The position numbers and the translations under genes were made by a program. Below are positions 1-10,734 of a stretch of DNA of 64,000 bases, piece after piece (the stretch's first letter is position 1; each line of letters starts with the position of its first letter). Below the pieces are notes generated by a model. That model had not been told where the DNA came from, searched no databases, and worked only from the letters and a program-made list of their open reading frames with translations. Source of the stretch: Diphasiastrum complanatum (lineage: Eukaryota > Streptophyta > Lycopodiopsida > Lycopodiales > Lycopodiaceae); NCBI GenBank assembly GCA_029204225.1, contig CM055100.1:31078149-31142148 (forward strand). Direction: 5' to 3'.

Positions 1-277
1 GTAGTGACTTGGTACACACATCTTGTAACAGGGACCCGAATTACCATGCAACGGTACCCCCCAAATTTAGACTATTTATATGTACTATTTGTTTTGTGAA
101 TATACTCTACATGTGAGTTTTTTGGGGTTGGTGTGTGCTCTCTCTTTATGCTTGGTGAATTTGAGTGATGATTGGCCTGTGGACGAAGCTACTGTTGTCG
201 AAAAGTCGTGGGAATGAATGTGCATAGGAGAAACTATGAATCGATTCACTCAGTGATCAATTCTCTGAGCTACTGAC
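1..277 (+). mobile_element. Copia LTR, 3' part (window edge)
   Basis: This matches 2370-2633 closely. By alignment with that copy, the LTR would begin about 116 bases before the window. The likely end is the CTGACA at about 272-277, an inverted match to the TGTCAG that opens the downstream copy. No initiator-Met-type primer-binding site follows, so the right boundary is tentative. Confidence 0.5.
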
Positions 278-318
278 AACAAAAGTTAGAGCGCAAACTT
301 GTTGTTGGATCGGTAGTG

Positions 319-1190
319 TGTCAGATAGCTAGTATGAATGAAGAGTGATCAAACAATACACTATTGCAAAGACAAATTAGTTGTATGAGAAAAATTTGCA
401 CTCTTGATTAGAGCAAAACGATTTTAACATATCAGAGTACATGGGCGTGAAAAACGCACTTTTGGTTGTGCGCGCTGATTCAAAATCGCTTCACATCTTT
501 TTGCCTTATTGATTGACGATCTACCTATTGATATATATGGTTGAATGATCAAGGAGATATGATTATACATGTTTACTAGTTCTACTTGATCCGTCCTATA
601 TTAGATAGCAGTCGTTGTAAATATTAATCAGAATGTACATAGCAGATAAACTATCAACATTGTTCTTTGATCGCGACATGTGTCACAACGATTGACAATA
701 TCGAAATAGATGTCGAGTCGAAATAAGTGCTGGGTCAAAACAGGTGCTAGGTCAAGATTGGTATTGGGTCAAAATAGAAGTCGAATTGATTCGATCCATT
801 CGACCAAGGCCAAGATGAAAAACAAACATTGATTCTTTCTGCAGATTTTACAATTTTTTGAATGTTTTACAGTTTCAGGATGCTCATTAAAAAGTATAAT
901 TCCACTTGAGCTTTGAAATCCAACACTCCTCCTTAATGTGGATCATGAAATTTTTTGATCTTTTGAAATAAAAGACTATCAAATCTAATATGATTGTCTT
1001 TTGATAATGTTTTGGTGAAGTAATCTGCTTCCATAAAATCTGTCTTGTAGTAAATGAGTGAAACTCTCTTGATCTGCACCTTTTTACTAAGATAATGATA
1101 TCTAATTTTGATATGTTTTCTTTGAGAGTGAAATATCGTGCTATTGTGATTTGATGGTGGTGTGCGACAGAAAGCATTCATGGTATGGAG
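319..1190 (-). pseudogene. Copia RNase H C-terminus, PPT and LTR, antisense (copy 1)
   Basis: On the minus strand, 1181-933 encodes the C-terminal end of a Ty1/copia RNase H. A segment like KHIKIRYHYLSKKV is followed by a degraded form of the usual ADIFTK motif, here ADYFTKTLSKD. After the stop comes a purine-rich tract and the minus-strand LTR start TGTTGG at 925. The LTR probably runs to about 319, where the plus strand reads TGTCAG. The rest of this element is missing. It lies head-on to the sense gag that follows, so it is a fragment of a different copia inside the tandem unit. Confidence 0.7.
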
Positions 1191-1335
1191 GAGATCTTGG
1201 CTTCCAATTTACCACCTAAGCGACGAGAGGCCTGGTAAGGCAAAAATGGCAGGTCATTATCTTAAGTTTATGATGTCGGCATTGTGCTTGGGACACAATT
1301 TTTAGCTTAGAGTTGCATGTTTTAGCCGTTTTGAA

Positions 1336-2165
1336 ATGGCAAAAGTGAGTGAATCAATTTTGGGCGAGGCTAGCAAGTTGGATGACGTTTCCAACTATAG
1401 CATATGAAAATTTAAGATGAAGGCATTCTTATGAAAAAAAAACTTTGGGACATTGTGACGAGCGTGGAATTAGGATCAAACACAACTCCAGCAGATATGC
1501 GGGCCTCAAACAAAAAGGCACAAAGAGCATTGTTGATCAATTTCTTGATAGAGGACCACGTCATTGTGCACATTAGTGAGACCGTGACAGCAAGAGGTGC
1601 TTGAGAAGCACTTAGAATGCAGTACCAAACAACAAATCCATCGCAGATAATGTTTCTAAGGACTAAATTGCATACGATTTGCATGGAGAAAGGTGAAAAT
1701 GCAAGTGCCTACTTTACATCCATCAAAGGATAAGGGATCATCGTCGGGAAAGAAGAAAAAGGGCAAGTGCTTCTATTGTCAGAAGGCAGGCCATTGGGCA
1801 AGAGATTATCGCAAGAAGAAGGCGGACATCAAGAAAGGCAAAGTGAAGCAACTCACTAATATTGCCGAAGGTGATGTCGACAACAACAATGTTGACCCTA
1901 GCACAACATTCGTGACCACATTAGCATCACAAGACTCTATGGATTACGAACATTGGTTTGTAGATTCGGGAGCGACAAAGCCCATGACAAGCAACAAGTC
2001 TTGGTTTAAAGACCTGAAGTTAATGGATGACAGGGACAAGGTTGCGCAAGCGAATGGACATGAGTGCCATATTTATGGCATTGGCACCGTACCCACATGA
2101 TTTTCTGATGGGTAAATCAAGGTAATCTAGAATGTCTTGTATGCTCTTGGCTTGAAGAAAATTTT
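1336..2165 (+). pseudogene. Copia gag-protease pseudogene (copy 1)
   Basis: An ATG at 1336 opens a Ty1/copia gag N-terminus. It is broken at once by a TGA where family members have tryptophan in the NYxxW motif, and by a one-base deletion relative to copy 2 near 1426. The open stretch from 1693 has a zinc knuckle, CFYCQKAGHWARDY, whose last cysteine is replaced by tyrosine, and a protease motif WFVDSGATKPMTSNKSWF with the catalytic Asp. The middle of gag is deleted, with a frame change just before the Lys-rich linker. After the protease, sequence like LISVGTIIDH leads straight to the PPT, so integrase, RT and RNase H are absent. Confidence 0.85.
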
Positions 2166-2252
2166 GATTTCTGTTGGAACAATCATTGATCACATGCTAA
2201 AAGTTGAATTTAAGCTATTTGTATGCAAGATAAACTAGGACTTAAGGGAGAG

Positions 2253-2633
2253 TGTCAGAATAGGTAAGTCTAGTTTATCTGAACACTCGACCCATGTTGC
2301 CATTTTTAGCAATTTTTTTACATTGCTCTTTATACATAATACATGACAATATGGTTCTTAACATGATTGATAGTGACTTGGGACACACATCTTGTAACGG
2401 GGACCCGAAGAACCCCCCAAATTTAGACTATTTATATGTACTATTTTTTTGTGAATATACTCTACATGTGAGTTTTTTGGGGTTGGTGTGTGCTCTCTCT
2501 TTATGCTTGGTGAATTTGAGTGATGATTGGCATGTGGACGTAGCTACTATTGTCGAAAAGTCATGGGAATGAATGTGCAAAGGAGAAACTATGAATTGAT
2601 TCACTCAGTGATCAATTCTCTGAGCTTCTGGCA
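2253..2633 (+). mobile_element. Copia LTR between the two tandem units
   Basis: A polypurine tract, AAGGGAGAG, at 2244-2252 directly precedes TGTCAG at 2253, the usual layout of a PPT and the 5' edge of a 3' LTR. The likely right edge is CTGGCA at 2628-2633 (CTGACA in copy 1). That gives about 381 bp with short inverted termini. A TATA-like stretch lies near 2430. The same LTR appears to serve as the 3' LTR of copy 1 and the 5' LTR of copy 2. Confidence 0.6.
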
Positions 2634-2673
2634 ACAGAAGTAAGAGCGCAAACTTGTTGTTGGATCAGTAGTG

Positions 2674-3540
2674 TGTCAGATAGCTAGTATGAATGAAGAG
2701 TGAGCAAAGAATACACTATTGCAAAGACAAATTAGTTATATGAGAAAAATGTGCACTCTTGATTAGAGCAAAACAATTTTAACATATCAGAGTACATGGG
2801 CGTGAAAAATGCACTTTTGGTTGTGTGCGTTGATTCAAAACTGCTTCACATCTTTTCGCCTTTTTGATTGACAATCTACCTATTGATATATATGGTTGAA
2901 TGATCATTGTAGATCAACGACCAAGTACAAGGAGATATGATTATACATCTTTACTAGTTCTACTTGATCCGTCCTATATTAGATAGCAGTCATTGTAAAT
3001 ATTAATCAGAATGTACATAACAAATAAACTATCAACATTGTTCTTTGATCACAACATGTGTCACAATGGTTGACAATTGGGTCAAAACAGGTGCTAGGTC
3101 GAGATTGGTATTGGGTCAAAATAGAAGTCGAATTGATTCGATCCATTCTACCAAGTCTAGGATGAAAAACAAACATTGATTCTTTGTGCAGATTTTACGA
3201 TTTTTTGAATGTTTTATAGTTTCAGGATGCTCATTAAAAAGTGGATTTCCACTTGAGCTTTAAAATCCAACACTCATCCTTAATGTGGATCCTGAAATTT
3301 TTTTATCTTTTGAAATAAAAGACTATCAAATCTAATATGATTGTCTTCTGATAGTGTTTTGGTAAAGTAATCTGCTTCCATAAAATCTGTCTTGTAGTAA
3401 ATGAGTGAAACTCTCTTGCTCTGCACCTTTTTACTAAGATAATGATATCTAATTTTGATGTGTTTTCTTCGAGAGTGAAATATAGTGCTATTGTGATTTG
3501 ATGGTCGTGTGCGACAAAAAGCATTCATGGTATGGAGGAG
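2674..3540 (-). pseudogene. Copia RNase H C-terminus and LTR, antisense (copy 2)
   Basis: This is the second copy of the antisense fragment. The minus-strand frame 3528-3280 encodes the same RNase H C-terminus (KHIKIRYHYLSKKV, then ADYFTKTLSED). The minus-strand LTR start TGTTGG is at 3272. The differences from copy 1 are a few substitutions and a short deletion near 3075 in the LTR, so both fragments were inherited by duplication rather than by two insertions. Confidence 0.7.
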
Positions 3541-3682
3541 ATCTTGGCTTCCAATTTACCACCTAAGCGACGAGAGGTCTAGTAAGGCAAAAATGGCAGG
3601 TCATTATCTTAAGTTTTCGACTCCGGCATTGTGCTCAGGACACCTTTTTTAGACTAGAGTTGCATGTTTTAGCCGTTTTGAC

Positions 3683-4513
3683 ATGGCAAAATTGAGTGAA
3701 TCAATGTTGGGCGAGGCTAGCAAGTTGGACGACGTTTCCAACTATAGCATATGAAAATTAAAGATGAAGATCATTCTTATAAAAAAAAAACTTTGGGACA
3801 TTGTGACGAGCGTGGAATCAGGATCAAACACAACTCCAGCAGATATGTGGTCCTCGGACAAAAAGGCACAAAGAGCATTGTTAATCAATTTCTTGGTAAA
3901 GGACCACGTCATTGTGCACATTAGTGAAGTCATGACAACAAGAGGTGCTTGGGAAGCACTTATAATGCAGTACCAAACAACAAATCCATCGCAGATAATG
4001 TTTCTAAGGACTAAATTGCATACGATTCACATGGAGAAAGGTGAAAATGCAAGTGCCTACTTTACATCCATCAAAGGATCATGGATCATCGTCTGGAAAG
4101 AAGAAAAAGGGCAAGTGCTTCTATTGTCAGAAGGTAGGCCATTGGGCAAGAGATTATCGCAAGAAGAAGACGGACATCAAGAAAGGCAAAGTGAAGCAAC
4201 TCACTAATATTGCCGAAGATGATGTCGACAACGACAATGTTGACCCTAGCACAACATTTGTGACCACATTAGCATCACAAGACTTTGTGGATTACAAACA
4301 TTGGTTTGTAGATTCGGGAACGACAAAACCTATGACAAGCAACAAGTCTTGGTTTAAAGACCTGAAGTTAATGGATGATGGGGACAAGGTTGCGCAAGCG
4401 AATGGAGATGAGTGCCACATTTATGGCATTGGCACCGTACCCACACGATTTTTTGATGGGTAAATCAAGGTAATCAAGAATGCCTTGTATGCTCTTGGCT
4501 TGTAGAAAAGTTT
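3683..4513 (+). pseudogene. Copia gag-protease pseudogene (copy 2)
   Basis: This gag copy starts with an ATG at 3683 and has the same in-frame TGA near 3752. It then stays open across the UBN2-type gag core (3764 on, with LWDIVTSV and GAWEAL). At about 4080 the frame shifts into the zinc-knuckle/protease part (4041-4463). The knuckle again lacks its last cysteine (CFYCQKVGHWARDY), and the protease motif reads DSGT instead of DSGA. The internal gag deletion matches copy 1, so the lesion predates the duplication. Similarity to copy 1 ends near 4513. Confidence 0.85.
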
Positions 4514-5810
4514 GAGATCGGTATGTTGAAAAATCTAAATTTTTTAACTCTAGTGTTTTATTGAGAACATATGGATCTCATAGGCATTTCCCTTTAAGCA
4601 AATTGTTTTTGCTTGTGGAGAGTTTGCTTACATTAGTGGATGGTATTTTGCTACAGATTGTAGTCTATAAGTGCAGTCTAGATCTCCGAATTTATAGGAG
4701 ATAGATAAATCTATTGAGATTTGGATAGATTGTTGATTTCTTGTATGTGATGCTAGAAATGGGGCATTTAACTCATTAGAGTAGTTGTAGTGCTATGGAT
4801 TGAGTTATACTTATTTGAGACTTGATGGATCTCCTAGAAATTTTGGTTGATTGAATTATTGTGCCTTAGAATATTTGGATACTCTAAGATTATACATGCA
4901 TTATTATCTATAAGAAGCTATGGATAGTTTTTGGACTATGATTGAAATGAAATTTCTTTAGCTTTTGGACTTGATCTCTAAAATAAAGAGTTGATTCGCC
5001 CAGTGGTTCGTGTAATTGGTATTATAGGAAGGTGATATCTGTTATTAGGAGAAGATCAACCCATTTAGAAGATTTATAGCTTAGTGTATCTTTGGATTCT
5101 GAGTTAGTACTCCTGTGTAGAGGCATGCAATTGGAGCATTGTTGCATCTATGAGTACTTGTTCTAGTTGAAAAGATCAGACCCAGGATAATAACTTTTGG
5201 GTAGGAGTTGAAATCTTAAGGAACAATTTTCATGGTTTTCTTTCACGTTTTGAGGATAGAACCTGTTTAAGAGGGGAACAAGCTTATGGCCATATCCAAC
5301 TCAAAGGACTTGGAATAGTCCTGATAGGGTAGACTGGCTTTCTAGTGTTTTAGATTGTTGGTTACTCCTCGATTTAATTTCGTGTCAAGGCCAGATTGTA
5401 ACTAATAATCTTGAGAGGACCCAGACACTCCTATCGAGACATGTGGAGTAGTGCATGGCTTGTGACAATTGTATGCATGAGGATAGCATGAGATGTGTGA
5501 CCTATGTTTAGATGGACTGCATGGGAGGTTGTGTGGGTGCATGCACATGCTTTTTACCCCTATGCATACGGGTAGAGACTTGCCCTCCTCCATTCTAAGC
5601 TTTTGACTTTAGGTTTCCGGTTTCTCTTCTATCTTCAAGTATTCACATAGCATGGCTCAGGGGTGAGGTGTTCATTTGGATGGGAGGTTTGGCTTCCACT
5701 AGTCTCTTTGTGTGTTAATCCTGTCCTCATCTTAGTAGTATTCTTGGGAGTCTTTACAACGACTATACCTAGTGCAAAATTTTGAGGATGTTTCACAAGA
5801 AAAAGTATAG
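4514..5810. other. Unrecognised intergenic or decayed repeat DNA
   Basis: I found no convincing protein similarity in any frame and no LTR boundary. The stretch is AT-rich with short accidental reading frames only. It starts exactly where the second tandem copia unit loses similarity, so it may be older DNA into which that array was placed. Confidence 0.4.
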
Positions 5811-5819
5811 AAGGAAACT

Positions 5820-6150
5820 TTTACCATCAAACTCTTTGGTTGGACTTTGCAAGTAGGTAGCGATATGGACGACATCAAGCCACAAAAGATTAGTGAGGCC
5901 TTTAGCTTTAAGCAAACTTCTTGCACACTTAACAATGTGGTTCTTCCTTTTAGCCACACAATTCACCATTGATAATCAAACGAATTGTTGGTGATATGTT
6001 CACCTCCACAATCATAATGCAAGCACTTTATGTTCTTGTCAAGTTCAAAATCCAACATTTTGAACTCCTTGAAAGTATCAAAAGCAATGCAATGTTTTCT
6101 TCCAAAATTAGACCAAGCTTTATCAATTAAAAAAACTATAAAGGCGAAAT
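5820..6150 (-). pseudogene. Copia integrase core fragment
   Basis: Read on the minus strand, the segment shows the catalytic core of a Ty1/copia integrase. A KHCIAFDTFKEFK-like stretch is followed by a decayed version of the usual LRTDNGGEY motif (here HYDCGGEH). After an in-frame stop comes VAKRKNHIVKCARSLLKAKG, which corresponds to the family's ERKNRTLxExARxML segment. The catalytic Asp-Gly-Gly context is partly altered. No RT follows downstream and no gag upstream. Confidence 0.7.
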
Positions 6151-6159
6151 ATACATGTG

Positions 6160-7690
6160 CTAAATAAATTGAATTCAAACTTTGCTTCAAAAGTAAACAA
6201 GAATCACAATCGTCACTACTACTAAAGATTGTATTCTCAGTCAAGTCATTGCTACCAAAATATTTAGCTTCTTCCAAATTTCATCATTTATGTTTACATG
6301 TCACGACCCTTAGCCAACATAGTAGCTTCATCGATGTGGTTGTACCATGCAAATAGGATGAAGAATATAGCTTATAAACCAAAGATGACTTATATTGATG
6401 GAAAGAATTTGCAATCTATTTTGTCGTTTATACATAAGCTCAGCATAAGTTTTTGCCATATTACAATAGTCCTAGACCTCAATAAGACGAACTCTAGAAG
6501 AAATATGTTTTACATGACCAAGTTCCTCTTTGGAAACTAGTGATGAAGAAGTCCTTTGATGAAGGTCACATGAGTGTAACATAGAGAAAATGTTGTTGAA
6601 GTATCATCAGGAGTGCATCCATTGAGAAAATTTTGAAGTATCATCAAGTGGGTATTGCACACTATTGAGGAATTTAGTCATAATAGTGTCTTAGTTGAAT
6701 GCATAATTGATTGATGCATTGAGTTGAAAGGTATAAAATTAAAATTTTCTACTATTTTCTTGACATATAGGGAAACCTACTTTCAATAACTTGAATTGTT
6801 GACCAAGGGATGAAGATCGAGTTTGAACAAGGGATGCTAAAGTCATTGTTTCTCTACACTTCTTGTAACTACCATAGATTACAATCATAGCTTTTGTAGC
6901 ACATTGAGCAACAAGGCAATGGTTGTTTATTCTTAGTATGGGAACCACAATTTGAAGAATAAAACTTGGAAAGTATTAAATGGATATTCAATTTTGACCT
7001 TTTTCAAGTAATTTCTAGCCATGGACTTGCTAGCCACAGCCTCTCTTACTTGTGCTCAGCCCCACACTACTTTCTTGTAATCATTCTAGTTGTCTTCATG
7101 TTGGCCACAAACTTTACACAAAGAAAAGACACTTCATTGCATGGATTTCTAGCTTACGAAGGCCCTAAATTGTCAAAAGAAGGCTCATATATCATCCATG
7201 GAGCAAATATGCCCATCCTAAACTAGCTATGGTGCAAAAAGTGTTGTCTACTATTGGCATTCTTGGCTAGCATCCATCTATTATTTGAGTGATAACTAGT
7301 ACTTCAATGGCCACAATAATTTGCATTTCAATATCTCTATGAGCCTCCAGTAGAATTTCATCTAGCTTCACCTTGCTCATGCCATCTTTCGAGTCCCAAT
7401 CCCAACAAGTATGCTCCCACTTAAACTTGTCATTAAACATCACAATGGACCTGCCTATAAAATAAAGAAATGTTTGGCCATCCAGTTGGTGGTTCCACCA
7501 TGACAATGGCCATATCATATCATATAATCACTAGAGTAGTGATAGCACAAGTTTTCATGCACTACAAGTCTTATTTCCCAATGATATAACTTGGAAATAT
7601 TAATTTTCACAACAAATATTTGTGCATCCACCACCACTTGACTCTATGCAATGTCCAAAGTTTTGTGTGACACTTCTTTATGCAAAACGA
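6160..7690. other. No supportable gene
   Basis: There are several open frames of 60-100 codons on both strands (for example minus 6948-6739 and minus 7518-7267). None shows a motif I recognise, and codon content looks unselected. The stretch may contain further decayed parts of the copia element whose integrase lies at 5820-6150. Confidence 0.4.
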
Positions 7691-7692
7691 TG

Positions 7693-7875
7693 GAAGAGTT
7701 GATGTTGGTTAGCATGCACCAAAATGATAGATTATAGAAGAGTTGATGCTCACATGGGTTGGCATGCATCAAACTAATGGATCCTAGAAGAGTTGTTGCT
7801 CATGTGGGTTGGCATGTACCAAGATGATGGGTGATGGAAAAGTTGATTATCACACAGGTTGGCATGCAGCAAGGT
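7693..7875 (+). repeat. Imperfect ~50-bp tandem repeat, four units
   Basis: Units begin at 7693, 7737, 7787 and 7837, each opening with GAAGAGTTG or GAAAAGTTG and containing GGTTGGCATGCAxCAA (the first unit has GGTTAGCATG and is shorter). Spacings are 44, 50 and 50 bases. The last two units run into an unremarkable reading frame (7809-8123) that I do not consider a gene. Confidence 0.8.
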
Positions 7876-8149
7876 CAAAGCCTAAGCTTATAAAACAAGT
7901 TCTTTTACTATTGTTGAACCACAGGATGTCCCTACCTTCTCAATGCTTCATAGGCAACCTAGAAGCAATCATAGGTTGCATGGCCCAAAGGGACATGCAC
8001 ATGCCCTCTAGGGAATCCCATGGGTCTCAAAGGGAATCCATTCACTTGCCTAAGAATGGTTATCGATCATGTATTATTAGCATAGCATTGATAAAATGTT
8101 GTTGTATGATTCCCGCTAGTTGATAGCAATGATACTACTGATACACTTT

Positions 8150-8570
8150 AGAACTTGTTGATGAGAATCAAATCTTTACATTGTGTGTAAAGATGATGAA
8201 CTTCTCATTATTGTGTTGTATGTGGATGATCTTATTCTAATATAACGTAGTAACTCCATAATCGAGGAGGTGAAAATAAAATTTTCACTTTAGTTCGACG
8301 TGAACGGCCTAGGGCAACTTTGTTTGTTTGAGGGTTAAAAGCAAACTACTAAGAGTTTTTTTAGTCAAGGCACATTTTTTGTTTAAGCTTCCCGAAAAGT
8401 AAAACATGTTGGATTGTCAATCTGTCCATGCACTTGCTTAAGTTTATTTAAAAATTACTTGGAAGAAAAACAAAATGATGGGATTGGTTTCAGGAGACTA
8501 GTTGGAAGTCTAAAGTGCTGATACATCATCACATGCTTTTAGGGATAATCCATATTTAAAAAATATTCAG
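8150..8570 (+). pseudogene. Copia reverse transcriptase/RNase H fragment
   Basis: Plus-strand translation gives the active-site neighbourhood of a Ty1/copia RT. KDDELLIIVLYVDDLIL, with the YVDD motif at 8219-8230, is followed by a degraded EVKxKFSxxFDVNGLGQL stretch. Near 8490 comes FRRLVGSLK, resembling the YRxLVGSLxYL segment at the RT-RNase H junction. Stops interrupt it repeatedly. It is an orphan: neither the N-terminal RT half nor the rest of RNase H is detectable. Confidence 0.75.
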
Positions 8571-8579
8571 CATTTTTTA

Positions 8580-9890
8580 TTTGCAAGGATAGTTGGGCTT
8601 CCTAATGACTATAATGTTTCTTGTAGTTGCAAAACATGTGATTAGACACTCAGAGTGTGACAATCACAATGGGTGTAATGTAAAATGCAAAACTATCAAC
8701 ACACATGTTTATGGATCACTTTTTATTACTAGAATGATGACCATTTTTTTGCAAGTGAGGATTCTCACTTACATATATAGGGAATGATGAAAACTCGTGG
8801 TAGTACTAACATGCAACCAGTTTCCTCCACATCTAAAGGCCTAATCTACCAAAATAGTGATACATATAACTTTACATGCAAGTTTAACCACCTACATCTA
8901 CCTACTTTCTACATGTGGCAATCTCTAAACTAGAGATGTACAAATCATCATGCATGTGTCAGCAACCATTCTTGCATGCCTTGCATGTCACTTTGACAAA
9001 TTAGGACTTTATGCATTTATGGTCATGAGATGTAGCTCGAGCTTCTACAAGGCTATTTTTGATATTTACAACTTGTAACACTACATGCAAGATGAAAATC
9101 TTCGTCAACCCCAATAGTCAAGTTGGATGGCTTTTTTTATTTTCACACTTCTCCTAAAAAGCTATCAACTTGATTTGAACATTTGAACTTGAAATACTCC
9201 AAGGTTGGTCCAATGTTAATGAAGTAACTTTTTGTGTGGATTCTTTGTTTTGCATTTGCATTGAAGATCATCCAAAGAATCCATCATAGCAGCATCCTCT
9301 CACCATACCATGATAAGATCTCTTTTGGAGAAATCTCTTGTCGATTCCACCAAACTGCCACTATTCTAATATGCCATCTCCATGCTTGATGTTGGTCTCG
9401 GATTTGAGAAGTCCATTTGCATGAAAATAGCTGCACCAAAAAAGGTAGAAAATCGAGGCCTCCATGCCTCACAATGATCACCAAGATCATAGAGATTGAG
9501 ATCATAACATCAGCAAAAGTATTGACTAACAAGATTAAGCATACTAGCTTTACTCAGATACACTATGAACTATATCCTCAAAGGATCTAATCTTGAAATC
9601 AACCTCATTAAGGCTTAATACTTTCTAAAGAATATAAGTGTCCACATTGGATGTTTCACTTATCCTCAAAAGAAGTTTACAATATGCCTCATCACATGAA
9701 ATATCCTCTAAATATTTGACATAAGCTAGCTCCATATCCACTCGTCAATCACAAATGCCATTTCTGTTTGTTCACAGATTCCAGCCAAATTTATAAACAC
9801 GGTTTCTTCTTTCTTTACTTCTTCTCTTTGGTACATCTCAGGTGGTTACCGCTCTGGAAACCGGGTGTTTCTGCCCGTTTCTAGAAGCGA
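8580..9890. other. No recognisable feature
   Basis: AT-rich DNA with short accidental frames. A minus-strand frame at 9532-9284 (82 codons) has no family resemblance I can name. No LTR ends, microsatellites or RNA genes were seen. Confidence 0.35.
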
Positions 9891-9899
9891 GTTCTTTAC

Positions 9900-10720
9900 A
9901 ATTAAGTCCCCTTGTTTAGAACAATTTCCAGACAGAAATGCTTCTCAGTTTGCAACATATATTCCCAGCCTGTCAGTGGGATGAAACGGTTACGTTCACT
10001 CAGCTACATGCATTTACAAGCCAAGTAACCAAATCCTTGCTCAAGCACAGATTAACATTCTGGGACAGAGAGCAAATCTACAATCTATCTACCAAACTCT
10101 CCGAAGAAATCAGGGAACAATACAATAACAAGATTAACAAGAAACAAGAATCAAGAAAGCTAACTTTCTAACTACATTCTAGCAACCCAAGAATCAAGAA
10201 ATACCCATTTCTTGATGCTTGGAATATCCAAGAACAATCAAAGACATGATTGTTAGTAAAAATGCAAGATCGGATCCACAATCTCAGCCTCTATAGTTTA
10301 CCTGCATGCTGAAACTACAAAATCAAGAAACAAGGAAGTTAATCCACATCTACATTCCACAAAGCAAGAAATCTATTAATCCACAATCACAAAAAAAAAT
10401 CAGAACATGTTCATAGGAATTTCACTCAATAAGATAGCCATGAACAAAAGCTTCTCAATTGCCAAGAACTCGTGGAAGATCTTCTTTATTCAATCAAGAA
10501 AAATGACAATACAATCAAAAGCTCCCTCACAAGAGAGGGTGGCCCTTAAATAAGCAAGAGGGCTGCCCATTTGGAGCCCAAGTGGCAATTCCACTAATTT
10601 AGAAATTACATGTGGAAATAGTCCTTCCACTAGAGGTCACCATCAAAAGGTGGCTCACTCTAATATTTAAGGGGGTCTTTTCTTGCTTGGCCACAATATT
10701 TTTGAAATTTCTCTTCTCGG
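9900..10720 (-). mobile_element. Probable 3' LTR of minus-strand gypsy element
   Basis: This stretch lies downstream of a minus-strand gypsy pol and its extra reading frame, where the 3' LTR should be. Read on the minus strand it shows a TATA-like TTATTTAA near 10,547, followed by a pyrimidine-rich segment and an AATAAA near 10,474. That resembles the U3-R organisation of an LTR. I could not fix TG/CA termini or target-site duplications, so the boundaries are approximate. Confidence 0.4.
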
Positions 10721-10734
10721 CTTCTCGTTCCTAG

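Larger units (their letters stand above)
1..4513. repeat. Tandem direct duplication of a ~2.35-kb deleted copia unit
   Basis: Positions 1-2165 recur at about 2370-4513 with an offset of about 2347-2369 bases and only scattered substitutions and small indels. Each unit has the same order: LTR-like sequence, an antisense copia RNase H/LTR fragment, then a sense copia gag-protease pseudogene. The copies stop matching just after the protease region. Between them (2165-2252) the first copy continues to a polypurine tract and the start of another LTR, so the arrangement is LTR-body-LTR-body. The unit probably amplified as one block, by LTR-LTR recombination or by transposition of an already compound element. 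Confidence 0.85.

Noticed and set aside
7809-8123. 104-codon plus-strand frame
   Set aside because: Its first part is the end of the ~50-bp tandem repeat and the rest lacks any recognisable motif.
9938-10171. 77-codon plus-strand frame as a small gene
   Set aside because: Lies in the probable LTR of the minus-strand gypsy element and has no family resemblance.
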